In this document: one piece after another, positions 42,441 through 51,306 of the stretch
Layout: every line of letters starts with the position of its first letter
Position numbering within the stretch: position 1 is the first letter of the stretch
NCBI RefSeq assembly: GCF_000500065.1
Contig: NZ_AYOU01000163.1
Span: forward strand, 62,001-126,000
Direction of reading: 5' to 3'
DNA length: 64,000 nucleotides
Source of the DNA: Borrelia hispanica CRI
Lineage (GTDB): Bacteria > Spirochaetota > Spirochaetia > Borreliales > Borreliaceae
Notes under the pieces: model-generated
The model's database searches: none
The model's input: only the letters and a program-made list of their open reading frames with translations
What the model was told of the DNA's origin: nothing
Made by a program: the position numbers and the translations under genes

Positions 42441-43064
42441 TTATATGTATATTTTTATGAATCCAAAACCAAAAAATCCAAATCTTATTCCTTCCATTGA
42501 TGTGGGATTAAATATCATTGTGACACCAATTGTTGTAATAGCTTTAAAACCTATGAAAACATTTTTTAAAAAACCATATTCCAATATAATGGGAAGTCTA
42601 ATTGTAAAGCCCAATCTATTGTTGGATGAAGTTAATGAAAACTCTTCTTGTTTATTTTGTTCATTATTATTTTGTTGTGTTATATTGGAGGCATCTTGTT
42701 CATTTGGTTTTACTTGAGATAGGTCAATGCCTATGCCAAGTCCGCCAGTGAGTGTTGTATTGTGATAGACTTCTTCTTTAAATACAATATCAGTGCCAAG
42801 AACAATATAAGGTATAAAATTGTTGGGATGCAGTCCATTAAAGCCCCCATATCCAAAATCTACATCTACATAAGGAAAATTGATTATGATATTGGTTATA
42901 GGATTTCCAATACCAAATCCTATGCCAAATGTATTAGATGGATAGGAACTTTTTTTGGAATGCTGTTTGTTTAATACTCTATTTAGAGCTTCTGGATCAA
43001 TGGTTGTTGCAATAGATGAACTTATGGTTAAAAAAATCATAAGTATTGTTAATTGTGTTTTCAT
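42441..43064 (-). CDS. Exported outer-membrane-type protein (BB0405-like)
   Basis: 207 residues. ATG 43064 follows GGAGG. Signal peptide MKTQLTILMIFLTISSSIA. The mature protein shares a layout with its downstream neighbour: GIGFGIGNPITNIIINFPYV, DFGYGGF, LTGGLGIGIDLSQ, RLPIILEYGF, ending FGFGFIKIYI. The strand pattern and aromatic-hydrophobic end suggest a beta-barrel. It is the upstream paralogue of a tandem pair 23 bp apart. A short Gln/Asn-rich insertion lies near residues 125-135. Confidence 0.82.
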   Translation of the reverse strand: MKTQLTILMIFLTISSSIATTIDPEALNRVLNKQHSKKSSYPSNTFGIGFGIGNPITNIIINFPYVDVDFGYGGFNGLHPNNFIPYIVLGTDIVFKEEVYHNTTLTGGLGIGIDLSQVKPNEQDASNITQQNNNEQNKQEEFSLTSSNNRLGFTIRLPIILEYGFLKNVFIGFKAITTIGVTMIFNPTSMEGIRFGFFGFGFIKIYI

Positions 43065-43857
43065 GAATTTTCCTCCAACTTGTGTTTGATTAGATTTGTA
43101 TAATTTTTAAAATTATATTTCATAAAATATAAGATGTTTATGTTTTCGTTTATCGTCGATATTATTATGATTTTATATATTGCGTACATTTTTGATATTA
43201 AGATTTTGTCCATATCAGCATTTTTTTGATGATTGTAAATTATGAAAATCAGAATCATTTTTGTATATATTGCTAAGTGATATCAGATTTTTATTAAGTT
43301 TTAAAATGTAATATCTTAATAAGTTGAGATTGTAAATAACATTTGATTTTGATTTTTGAGCATTATTAGATGTAACACTATTTATGTTATTATTAGATTT
43401 ATTTTTTATCGTAAATTTTTGGCATAACATTATAGTTAAATTTGTAAACATTTTACTACATATTTTTTTTAGACATCTATTGTAATATACAAACATATTT
43501 TATAGCTTATAAAAATAAATATTACAGCAAAGATTTATATTAAAAATATGTTTGACATATTTTTAATATAAATATAAATTTAAGTATAGATTTTACTTAT
43601 GATTTGATGAGATTGTTTTTAGTTATTTTCCGTAATTATAAGATAGGTTTTTAATGTAAAATTTTTATTAAATATTTTATATTTCATTATTGATTAAAAT
43701 TATGGTATTTATAAAAGTCAAAAAACTTAGAGAATATTGATCTTGGAATTAATATATATGATATCCTTTATTATAAAAAGTAGATCTTTTGCTTTTAAGT
43801 TCAAATTATATTGTGTCTTTATAGTTAAGTTTTAAATTTTTAGGGAAGGTGCGGTTT
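43065..43857. other. AT-rich gap with no well-supported gene
   Basis: 793 bp before proS. Two short minus-strand frames (43061-43258, 65 codons; 43215-43496, 93 codons) overlap each other, lack ribosome sites and resemble no family I know. A 31-codon hydrophobic frame on plus (43134-43229) is equally unsupported. The stretch may hold decayed remains of small hypothetical genes found here in other Borrelia. Its one striking element is the inverted repeat at 43533-43573. Confidence 0.6.
43533..43573. repeat. 18-bp perfect inverted repeat
   Basis: ATTTATATTAAAAATATG (43533-43550) and CATATTTTTAATATAAAT (43556-43573) are exact reverse complements around a 5-base loop, TTTGA. All pairs but one are A-T. 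No T-run follows. It lies 285 bp before proS in a gene-free stretch. A protein site or a cruciform-forming element is possible. Confidence 0.85.
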
Positions 43858-45324
43858 ATGGGTGATTTTATTGCTTCAAGAGAAGAGGAATTTTCTAAAT
43901 GGTATTTGGATATAGTACAAAAGGCAAAACTTGTTGATTATACTCCTGTTAAGGGTTGTATGGTTATTATGCCTTATGGATATGCTATTTGGGAGAGAAT
44001 TCAGAGTATCATTGATAATAAGTTTAAAGAGAGTGGACATGAGAATGCATATTTTCCATTGCTTATTCCTTATGAATTTTTAGAGAGAGAAAAAGAGCAT
44101 GTTAAGGGATTCTCTCCAGAACTTGCTGTTGTAACAACAGCTGGAGGTGAAGAATTGAGAGAACCTTTAGTTTTAAGACCTACTTCTGAGACAATTATTT
44201 GGAATATGTATAGTAAATGGATAAAATCTTATAGAGATTTACCTATTAAAATAAATCAATGGGCAAATATTATTCGTTGGGAGAAAAGGACAAAGCCATT
44301 TCTTCGTACCACTGAGTTTTTGTGGCAAGAAGGACATACTGCTCATGAAACTTCTAATGAGGCTCAAGAGGAAGCTTTGTTTATTTTAAATCTTTATAAA
44401 AAATTTGTTGAAGATTATTTGGCTATTCCTGTATTTTATGGTAAGAAGACAGAAAGAGAAAAATTTGCAGGTGCTGTATCTACTTATACAATTGAAGCGT
44501 TAATGCAAGATAAAAAGGCTTTGCAAGCAGGAACATCACATTATTTGGGATTGAATTTTGCCAAAGCTTTTGATGTTAAATTTCAAAATAAAAACGGTGA
44601 GATGAGTTATGTTTTTGCCACTAGTTGGGGTGTTTCAACTAGGTTAATTGGGGCATTGATTATGGTTCATGCTGATTCTAAAGGTTTAATTTTACCTCCT
44701 AAGATAGCACCAATCGAAATTATTATTGTTCCTATTTTTAAAAAAGATGATGATATTAATAAAAAAATTCTTGAGTATGCGACTACTATTTTTGATATTT
44801 TAGTAAAGGGAAAGTTTAGGGTTGAGATTGATAAAGATTTTAAGAATTCACCAGGATTTAGATTTGCTGCTTCAGAATTTAAGGGGATTCCAATACGAAT
44901 TGAGATAGGTTCTAATGATATTTTGATGGATTGTGTCACTGTTGCAAGAAGAGATAGAGATAAAAATTCTAAGTATCAAGTGTCATTTAAGGATTTATTA
45001 CCTAAAATAAAAGAGGAACTTGAGACTATGCAATGTGAATTATTTAATAAAGCGTTAGAGTTTAGAAATTTAAATACTAAAGAGATTATTGGTTTTAAAG
45101 AGAATGATTATAGTTTTTTTAAGACTTATATTAACGATAATTTAGGATTTGTACTCTCTTCATGGTGTGGAAATGAAGTTTGTGAAGAAAATATTAAAAA
45201 TGATACAAAGGCTACGATACGATGTATTCCAGAAGATTTGCAAGATAAATCTTTAGACAATGTAACTTGTATTTATTGCAATACATTAGCCAAGCATTTT
45301 GTTTTATTTGCAAGGGCTTATTAA
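43858..45324 (+). CDS. proS: Prolyl-tRNA synthetase (eukaryote/archaea-like type)
   Basis: Class II synthetase charging tRNA-Pro; 488 residues from ATG 43858, with GGGAAGG just upstream (a GTG at 43849 falls inside that site). Motif 2 region is IRWEKRTKPFLRTTEFLWQE and motif 3 is VFATSWGVSTRLIGAL. LRPTSETIIW is typical. It lacks the bacterial editing insertion and ends with a Cys-rich zinc-type domain (WCGNEVCEE, then IYCN) and final Tyr, as in the eukaryotic/archaeal form. This form is normal for Borrelia. Confidence 0.95.
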   Translation: MGDFIASREEEFSKWYLDIVQKAKLVDYTPVKGCMVIMPYGYAIWERIQSIIDNKFKESGHENAYFPLLIPYEFLEREKEHVKGFSPELAVVTTAGGEELREPLVLRPTSETIIWNMYSKWIKSYRDLPIKINQWANIIRWEKRTKPFLRTTEFLWQEGHTAHETSNEAQEEALFILNLYKKFVEDYLAIPVFYGKKTEREKFAGAVSTYTIEALMQDKKALQAGTSHYLGLNFAKAFDVKFQNKNGEMSYVFATSWGVSTRLIGALIMVHADSKGLILPPKIAPIEIIIVPIFKKDDDINKKILEYATTIFDILVKGKFRVEIDKDFKNSPGFRFAASEFKGIPIRIEIGSNDILMDCVTVARRDRDKNSKYQVSFKDLLPKIKEELETMQCELFNKALEFRNLNTKEIIGFKENDYSFFKTYINDNLGFVLSSWCGNEVCEENIKNDTKATIRCIPEDLQDKSLDNVTCIYCNTLAKHFVLFARAY

Positions 45325-45349
45325 ATTTTTATTTTTTGAGTTTAATACA

Positions 45350-46540
45350 TTAAGTATATTTTGATTCATTAAAGTCTATTATTTGCATTATTGCAATGCT
45401 GGAGGTAAAATCGATCATTATAGCTAGTGATGTTAGAATTGGAAGTATTGGTATGATGTTGGAGTAGCTAAGTTCAATTCCTTTTGTATAAGTTGAGCAT
45501 AGCATTGTAATTATGTAAATAAGACTATTAGGAATGTGTGGAAATGCAAAAATAGAGATGAATGCTAATATACTCATGTAGCTTATTTCGTAGATTGTTA
45601 TAGGTAAACTAGAGTAGGATTTTAAAATAATAAAAAAAGAAATTGTTGAAATGAAAATTGTTCCAAATTTAGATATAAAGTTTATTATTGGTATGTTTAT
45701 AATTATGGATTTTTTTATATTTATTTTTTCATTTTTAATGTTTTCTATTAAAAGAGAATAGGGAGCATAAGTATCCATTGTTAGGCCCGCAAATATTATA
45801 TTGTGTAGAGATGTTAATATATTTTTGTACGATAATTTGAAATTTCTAGTTAATCGGTAACTAATCATTGGAATTATTATTAGAATGATGATTCCTGTCC
45901 ATAATGATAAAAAAATTATGCTATTTATATAATATTGATAGTTTTTGAAATTTTTTAAGTTAACAGCATATGCTGCTGTTATAAAAATAATTCCAAATTG
46001 GGATATTTTAACAATAATATTGTTTGTATTATAAAAAAGATTGGATATGCTTAAGAGAAGTTCTTTTACGATTCTTCCTTTTTGTTTTGCGTAATAAAAA
46101 CTGGTGCCAATAATGATTGAAATTAAATAAATGTTTAAAAGATTTGGATTACTATTTGTAAATATGGTAAAAATATTTTTTGGAAAGAATGTTTCAAGAA
46201 ATATTTTTTTGTCAAATAAATATTGGTTTTGAATATTTTTATCTAATATTGGAATTCTTTGTGGTAGATGTATTGTTGACACAGCTATGGATATTATTAC
46301 TCCTGAAATATTAATTAAAATTCCATAATAGATTATTTTGCCAAATAACCTTTTGAATTTCTTATTTTCTATAATGTTTTCTATGCCAAGTGGAATTGCA
46401 AATGTTAAAAAAGGAATTAAGGAGAAATAAGTTAACCTTATGAAAATATGTGAGAGTGCATTATAAGTTTCAGATGGTAGAAATAATCCAAATAATATGC
46501 CAATGGGGATGGTGAGAAAAAATTTTATTTTTTCATTCAT
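45350..46540 (-). CDS. Divergent DAACS-family (glutamate/dicarboxylate-type) transporter
   Basis: 396 residues with about eight to ten membrane segments. The opening IPIGILFGLFLP and LTFAIPLGIENI follow the pattern of the Na+/H+:dicarboxylate symporters. The usual Ser-rich motif near hairpin 1 is replaced by GLTMDTYAPYSLL, and the NMDGT motif by SKFGTIFIS. Substrate residues of true glutamate carriers are thus not conserved. In Borrelia a gene at this position is annotated as a putative glutamate transporter; I would keep the family but not the substrate. Confidence 0.7.
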   Translation of the reverse strand: MNEKIKFFLTIPIGILFGLFLPSETYNALSHIFIRLTYFSLIPFLTFAIPLGIENIIENKKFKRLFGKIIYYGILINISGVIISIAVSTIHLPQRIPILDKNIQNQYLFDKKIFLETFFPKNIFTIFTNSNPNLLNIYLISIIIGTSFYYAKQKGRIVKELLLSISNLFYNTNNIIVKISQFGIIFITAAYAVNLKNFKNYQYYINSIIFLSLWTGIIILIIIPMISYRLTRNFKLSYKNILTSLHNIIFAGLTMDTYAPYSLLIENIKNEKINIKKSIIINIPIINFISKFGTIFISTISFFIILKSYSSLPITIYEISYMSILAFISIFAFPHIPNSLIYIITMLCSTYTKGIELSYSNIIPILPILTSLAIMIDFTSSIAIMQIIDFNESKYT

Positions 46541-46692
46541 ATATTGTTCCTTTTTGAATTTGCAAAATCACAATTAATAGTATAATAAATTTTACTAAAT
46601 TTTTTGTAAATATAAATTTGATATTGCATTTTCCTATCATTAATATATATCAATACATATGTTATATGTGAGAAAATTTATATGGTGTACAT

Positions 46693-47349
46693 TTATATTA
46701 TTTTATATCTTTTAAAGATATTTATTATGTTTTGATTTGTTGATTTTTTAATTTCTTTTTTGTATTCATCGCTGATATAAACATTTTTTTTAAGCAATAA
46801 TTCAATCAAATTGATGTTTTCAATTTCTATTGCAGCTTGTATAGGTGTTTTTCCATTCTTAAGAGTTAGGCTTAAATCAGCCCCTTGTTCTTTTAAAAGG
46901 TTAAATATTTTTTCATTGTTAAGATATATTGCCCAAAATATTGGTGAATATTTTGTTTCATCTATTTTGTTGATTTTAATACCATAGTCTATGAGTATTT
47001 TGGTAGTTTCAAAATCATTGTTAATTATTGCAATTGATAAAGGAGATATTTTATACCTAAAGTTTATCTGGGCAGAGAGATTTAGAGCTATTAGAGTACC
47101 TTTTATATTTTGGAAATATACTGATGTAATTAAAAACTCATTTTTTATTTTTTGTAATTCTTGTAAGATATTTTTATTATTTATATCTATTGATTCTATC
47201 AGTTTGTCTAACTTTTCTTTATGTGTTGTGTATTCTTGGCTATTAAAATTATAAACTGTTTTTGATAGCTTTTTTATTATTTTTATAGTTTCATTTGCAT
47301 GTAGGGATGTAATAAGTTGTGTTAAGAGTATTATAAATATTATTTTCAT
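46693..47349 (-). CDS. Exported ankyrin-repeat protein
   Basis: 218 residues; signal peptide MKIIFIILLTQLITSLHA without a lipobox. Three ankyrin repeats occupy about residues 100-195: SPLSIAIINNDFETTKILID, SPIFWAIYLNNEKIFNLLKE and TPIQAAIEIENINLIELLLK. The N-terminal 80 residues are helical and charged. It follows the SH3-lipoprotein gene by 12 bp on the same strand, so they probably form one unit. Likely periplasmic; partner unknown. Confidence 0.8.
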   Translation of the reverse strand: MKIIFIILLTQLITSLHANETIKIIKKLSKTVYNFNSQEYTTHKEKLDKLIESIDINNKNILQELQKIKNEFLITSVYFQNIKGTLIALNLSAQINFRYKISPLSIAIINNDFETTKILIDYGIKINKIDETKYSPIFWAIYLNNEKIFNLLKEQGADLSLTLKNGKTPIQAAIEIENINLIELLLKKNVYISDEYKKEIKKSTNQNIINIFKRYKII

Positions 47350-47361
47350 TAATTTCGACCT

Positions 47362-48666
47362 TTAAATAGTTTTTTGAAACTGTCTTGTAATAATATCTTG
47401 ATTTGAGGAGTTATTATTAAATATAATAACTGCAATTTTGTCTTTATCGTCTGTTATTATCAAGTTGTTTTCTACGTTTTTGGAAGATATAAATATAAGT
47501 TGTAAGGCATTGTTTGTATAGTCTATTAGACAAAAATATTCTTTTCCTTCCTCATTTATAAGTTTTAGGGCGTTTTTATATGATATTTGTAAATTTGGAC
47601 TAAATCCTATTATTTCAAATGTTCCTGAACTTGGTAAATTGTAAATTTTGTTATCTATTTCCCAAACAAAGGTTTTATCTTTATTAAATTGAATATTTCC
47701 ATATTGTGTATTTGTTAAGTTTTCGTAAGAAGTTAATTTTTTTATAAGATTTTGATTTTGTCTTTCAGATTCAAGTATGATTTTTTCGATGTTTTGTTCA
47801 ATTATAACGAAATTTGATTCAAGTTGGTTTTCTTTAACTTGAATGATTGCTTTGTAGTAATTTTGGTGTCTTTTTACTATCAGGATAAAGTCTTCCTTTG
47901 AGTTTTTGGATTTAAATAAAAAGCCGTTAGGTTTTACTTCCTCAACTATATCAAATTTAAAAATTAGGTTTAATTCGGGTATATTGATTTTTATTTTGTT
48001 TTGTTGAGTGAAAAATAATCCATATTCATTTTTTAGTAGATTGTTATTATAAGTGTTATTTGCAATCATTTTTTCATAATAAAGTGGTCTTAAATATTTT
48101 ATGTTTTCAAATGTATTAATTACATTTTCTTGTGATGTTTGATCTAATGGATGTGTGAGTATTTTCCCAGGAATATTATCAAAAACTTCAAGTGCATAGT
48201 CAAAAACATAACCCTTATGACCATCTTTTGTTAATGCATATAGCCATTTTCCTTTAAGTGAACCTGCTTCTGTCGTTTCTCCAATATGTATTATTTTAAG
48301 TATGGTTTCTTTTGGTATCCTATGTATTATGTTTTCTCTGTAATTATCTGGAGATGTTCTTAAGGGTAAGAGATCTTTTTTGCTTATAGCATATTTATTT
48401 ATATATGGTTGGATACTGTTCTGAAATTCTTCTGCTTCCTTTTTTGTTTGAAATTTTTCTATTGTGAATTTATGTACAATAAATTTTATTCCATTGTAAT
48501 TTATTGTTGCTTTTTTTTCTTGATTAATGTTTTCTATTGTTACAAGAGATCCGTTTGGTAATTTTTCTCTATTATTTGAATTTAGGACAATACCATATTT
48601 GTCATTTTTATTAAAGCAAGATAAAAATAATAAATATAATAAAATATAGATTAGTTTTTTATTCAT
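47362..48666 (-). CDS. Lipoprotein with SH3-like domain
   Basis: 434 residues from ATG 48666, which begins a lipoprotein signal with lipobox LFLSC (Cys17) and has TGGA upstream. A longer reading from 48717 adds an unlikely tail. Residues about 95-165 resemble a bacterial SH3 (SH3b) domain: LPLRTSPDNYREN, GKWLYALTKDGHKGYVFDYA. The rest, rich in beta-strand and Asn/Lys, is not recognised. SH3b domains often bind peptidoglycan or peptides. Divergent from the TPR lipoprotein gene. Confidence 0.8.
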   Translation of the reverse strand: MNKKLIYILLYLLFLSCFNKNDKYGIVLNSNNREKLPNGSLVTIENINQEKKATINYNGIKFIVHKFTIEKFQTKKEAEEFQNSIQPYINKYAISKKDLLPLRTSPDNYRENIIHRIPKETILKIIHIGETTEAGSLKGKWLYALTKDGHKGYVFDYALEVFDNIPGKILTHPLDQTSQENVINTFENIKYLRPLYYEKMIANNTYNNNLLKNEYGLFFTQQNKIKINIPELNLIFKFDIVEEVKPNGFLFKSKNSKEDFILIVKRHQNYYKAIIQVKENQLESNFVIIEQNIEKIILESERQNQNLIKKLTSYENLTNTQYGNIQFNKDKTFVWEIDNKIYNLPSSGTFEIIGFSPNLQISYKNALKLINEEGKEYFCLIDYTNNALQLIFISSKNVENNLIITDDKDKIAVIIFNNNSSNQDIITRQFQKTI

Positions 48667-48741
48667 GTTAAAATTCCAGTATTTTTTATTGAACTTAAGA
48701 TGTATTTTGTTATGCATGACCTTTATTATATAATAAAAACA

Positions 48742-49764
48742 ATGAAGTTATTAATTCAAGTGTTTGGGCTAGTGCTGATTTTTAGTTGCTATAAGAGCAA
48801 ACAAAGTGAAATTCAGAGTCTAACAAGTCTTTTAGAATCTTCAAATAAAAAAGGTCTAGATAGATTTCTTATCATTGATAGAATAGTTGATATTCATATG
48901 CACAATAAAGATTATGAAGATGCTTTGAGCTTTGTTAATAAAGGAATTGCTGATGATGAGAGTAAGGAATATTATCCTTTATATTTTTACTTGATGGGTA
49001 ATATATATTCTTCTATTAAGGAAGATGAGATAGCTTTTACTTATTATAGATATATTGTTGATAATTTTGATGATTATATTTATGAGAATAGTTCTATAAA
49101 ATTAGATATTGCAAAGAGAGTGATCAATTTAAATATTGATGCTATAGATAAAATAAATTATTATAAATTATTACTTAATGATAATTTTGAAAGTATGACT
49201 AATGCAGATAGAGGTAATTATTATTATAATCTTGCTTTAAGTTTAGAGGATGTTCAAAGTTATGATGAGGCTTATGTTTATTATAAAAAATTACTCTCGA
49301 TACCAAGATCAGATTTAAAAATAGATTCAAGAGATTATTCTGCTGTTATGACTAAAATTAATTATTATGATAATCCAGATTTTGTAGTTTATAGAAATTT
49401 GAATGACTTGATTTCTGATGTTAAGAGATATATTTTTTCAGGAAATACTGCAAAATTATTAAGTATAAGAGATAAACATAATTTTTTTATTCAAAGTTGG
49501 GATCAAAGAGGTGGGAAAAGTAATTCGATTAATACTAACAGTTTTTTGACAACTATGATTAAGCTTAGTAGTAAACGAAAGAATGGTATACAGTTTGCAA
49601 AAACTTTTGAAGCAGATTCTAGTAATGATATATCTTATCTTGGATCTAGTGGTTGGGAACATATTTGGGAATGGTATTTTGTTTTTAAAAAAATTTCTTA
49701 TCCAAAAGATCCAGAAATTAATGATGGTTGGGCTTGGATAGGTGTTTATTTAGGTAAAAAATAG
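48742..49764 (+). CDS. TPR-type lipoprotein
   Basis: 340 residues from ATG 48742. Lipoprotein signal MKLLIQVFGLVLIFSC (Cys16). Residues 40-200 contain helical repeats of the TPR kind: DYEDALSFVNKGIAD, LYFYLMGNIYSSIKEDEIAF and YYNLALSLEDVQSYDEAYVY. The C-terminal part (GSSGWEHIWEWYFVFKKI) is Trp-rich and not recognised. Only 75 bp separate its start from the divergent SH3 lipoprotein. The next gene follows after 10 bp. Probably a scaffold in the periplasm. Confidence 0.78.
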   Translation: MKLLIQVFGLVLIFSCYKSKQSEIQSLTSLLESSNKKGLDRFLIIDRIVDIHMHNKDYEDALSFVNKGIADDESKEYYPLYFYLMGNIYSSIKEDEIAFTYYRYIVDNFDDYIYENSSIKLDIAKRVINLNIDAIDKINYYKLLLNDNFESMTNADRGNYYYNLALSLEDVQSYDEAYVYYKKLLSIPRSDLKIDSRDYSAVMTKINYYDNPDFVVYRNLNDLISDVKRYIFSGNTAKLLSIRDKHNFFIQSWDQRGGKSNSINTNSFLTTMIKLSSKRKNGIQFAKTFEADSSNDISYLGSSGWEHIWEWYFVFKKISYPKDPEINDGWAWIGVYLGKK

Positions 49765-49774
49765 GGAGATTTAT

Positions 49775-50626
49775 GTGAATTTGCTTAATGGTCTTTTGAA
49801 TTTTTTATTTTTGTTTTATTCTAATGTTTCTATCATAAATGACGTTTCATCTAGATCTAGCATAAAGAGAACAATTGATTGGGATGCTAAAATAGTTTAT
49901 TTTGATATTATTAAACCAGTAGATGAAGATAGATTTGGCAGAGTCGGTATTGATTCTACTTCTAGATTAGTGTTTAGTGTTAATGACTTTAAGGATACTT
50001 TGATAAGAGAATCGCTTTTTGAAATAATAATTGATTCTGATTTTACTTTTAAAGACTATTTTGATTCTGATCCTCATTTAATATTATATTTTTCAGGACT
50101 TGATAGTATTTTGAAAAGGGGATATATGAAATATTCAGAAGATTTGAAAAATATTACCGTTAGGTATGAGCTTTGTATTTTCCCTGATTTTATAAATTTA
50201 TTTTTAGGTCATAGTAAGCCTTATAAAGCTTTTTCTCCATTAATGAATACAACCGTTGAACAGTTTGTATATACCGGAATTATTATTTATGCGGGTGATG
50301 ATTATAAATCTTCTTCTGGTTCTATTGTTAAATTAACCGATGCTTTTTTTGTTAAAATTTATGATGAAAATATTAAGCTTTATTTTGACAAAAGAATGGT
50401 TGATCCGGATGCCCTTAAAAAATGGGGTATGTTTGAATATACAAATGATATTTCTTATAAGAATAAAGATAGGATTGGAGACTATCCTTTAAGATTGATT
50501 GCTAAGGGGGTTTATGGCAAAAATCATTCAGATATTATACTTGATGATTATTCCATAAATAAGATCTTTTCAAATGAAAATAATATCAATCTTTTAAGAG
50601 AAGGTAAGTTCGTTATTATTAAATGA
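49775..50626 (+). CDS. Exported protein of unknown function
   Basis: 283 residues; GTG 49775 after GGGAG (the ATG overlapping it meets a stop at once). A hydrophobic N-terminus (LLNGLLNFLFLFYS) looks like a signal peptide without lipobox. The C-terminal half has FVYTGIIIYAGDD, DAFFVKIYDENIKLYF and YPLRLIAKGVYGKNHSDIIL. This resembles the pattern of spirochete and proteobacterial LPP20/FlgP-like exported proteins, but I do not claim membership. It pairs with the TPR lipoprotein upstream. Confidence 0.7.
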   Translation: MNLLNGLLNFLFLFYSNVSIINDVSSRSSIKRTIDWDAKIVYFDIIKPVDEDRFGRVGIDSTSRLVFSVNDFKDTLIRESLFEIIIDSDFTFKDYFDSDPHLILYFSGLDSILKRGYMKYSEDLKNITVRYELCIFPDFINLFLGHSKPYKAFSPLMNTTVEQFVYTGIIIYAGDDYKSSSGSIVKLTDAFFVKIYDENIKLYFDKRMVDPDALKKWGMFEYTNDISYKNKDRIGDYPLRLIAKGVYGKNHSDIILDDYSINKIFSNENNINLLREGKFVIIK

Positions 50627-50667
50627 TGGACTTTAAATTGAAATTTTAAGATATTATGTAATAAGGC

Positions 50668-50696
50668 TTGTCTTTTTTAGGATAATAAATTAACAT
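50668..50696 (+). promoter_or_regulatory. Possible promoter for tRNA-Thr/rpmG
   Basis: TTGTCT (50668-50673), 17 bp, then TAACAT (50691-50696). Both hexamers are imperfect. This is the best candidate in the 102-bp gap; it would start RNA near 50703. Confidence 0.35.
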
Positions 50697-50728
50697 GGTA
50701 TAAGGGTTTATTACCGAAGAGAAATAGT

Positions 50729-50801
50729 GCCCTTATAGCTCGGGTGGTAGAGCATCACCATGGTAAGGTGGCGGTCGTCGGTTCAAATCCGATTGAGGGC
50801 T
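50729..50801 (+). tRNA. tRNA-Thr (anticodon GGT)
   Basis: Acceptor GCCCTTA pairs with TGAGGGC. Anticodon loop ATGGTAA carries GGT, the T-arm is GTCGGTTCAAATCCGAT, and the discriminator is T50801. CCA is not encoded. It precedes rpmG by 23 bp on the same strand. Confidence 0.94.
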
Positions 50802-50824
50802 TTTGTATATTTAGGAGTGTTGTT

Positions 50825-51004
50825 ATGGGAAAGAAGAAAGGCAAAGGGGCTGTTGGGCTTATAGCTTTAGTATGTGAAGAGACAGGAATTAGAAATTATA
50901 CTACTACTAAGAATAGACGTAATACTCAAGAAAAATTGGAATTGATGAAATATTGTCCAAGTTTAAGGAAACATACTCTTCATAAAGAAGGCAAAATAAA
51001 GTGA
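50825..51004 (+). CDS. rpmG: Ribosomal protein L33
   Basis: 59-residue large-subunit protein. ATG 50825 has AGGAG at 50813-50817; longer readings run into the tRNA and are not real. Family pattern: [20 protein letters not shown] and [14 protein letters not shown]. The zinc-ribbon form has two CxxC pairs; here only one Cys of each pair remains (Cys17, Cys44), so a zinc site is unlikely. It lies between tRNA-Thr and tRNA-Trp, ahead of secE-nusG. Confidence 0.95.
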   Translation: MGKKKGKGAVGLIALVCEETGIRNYTTTKNRRNTQEKLELMKYCPSLRKHTLHKEGKIK

Positions 51005-51021
51005 AAAGTGATTTAAGTGAT

Positions 51022-51093
51022 AGGTCAGTAGTTCAATGGTAGAACAGTGGTCTCCAAAACCACATGTTGGGGGTTCGATTCCCTTCTGACCTG
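51022..51093 (+). tRNA. tRNA-Trp (anticodon CCA)
   Basis: Acceptor AGGTCAG pairs with CTGACCT. Anticodon loop CTCCAAA carries CCA, and the discriminator G51093 is the bacterial tRNA-Trp identity base. The T-arm is GGGGGTTCGATTCCCTT. No CCA end is encoded. It lies 17 bp after rpmG and 33 bp before secE, the usual trnW-secE-nusG layout. Confidence 0.95.
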
Positions 51094-51126
51094 TTATCTG
51101 TATTATTGTCAGAGAGAGGCTTTTAA

Positions 51127-51297
51127 ATGTTTAAATTTTTTAAAGAAAGTGTTTTAGAACTTAAAAAAATAACATGGCCTAGGTATAATGAAGTAATAGG
51201 CAGTGGAAAACAGGTTTTTTGGTTGGTTGTTTTTATTTCTGTTTTTTTAGGTACGGTAGATTATATCATGTATCTTGTTATAACTTATATATTTTAA
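51127..51297 (+). CDS. secE: Preprotein translocase subunit SecE
   Basis: 56-residue single-span subunit of the Sec channel. ATG 51127 has GAGAGG 7 bases upstream. The conserved amphipathic block LKKITWPRYNEVIGSGKQVF is followed by one membrane segment, FWLVVFISVFLGTVDYIMYL. This is the short form common outside proteobacteria. It is directly followed by nusG (9 bp). Confidence 0.94.
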   Translation: MFKFFKESVLELKKITWPRYNEVIGSGKQVFWLVVFISVFLGTVDYIMYLVITYIF

Positions 51298-51306
51298 GGA
51301 AAGATT

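Noticed and set aside
43134-43229. 31-residue hydrophobic peptide on plus, toxin-like
   Set aside because: No ribosome site, no antitoxin RNA that I can define; short hydrophobic frames are expected by chance in T-rich DNA.
43061-43496. Two short minus-strand frames as genes
   Set aside because: They overlap each other, lack ribosome sites and show no family pattern; kept only as a possible decayed region.
50744-50824. Upstream extension of rpmG
   Set aside because: Would translate through tRNA-Thr; AGGAG and ATG 50825 give normal-length L33.
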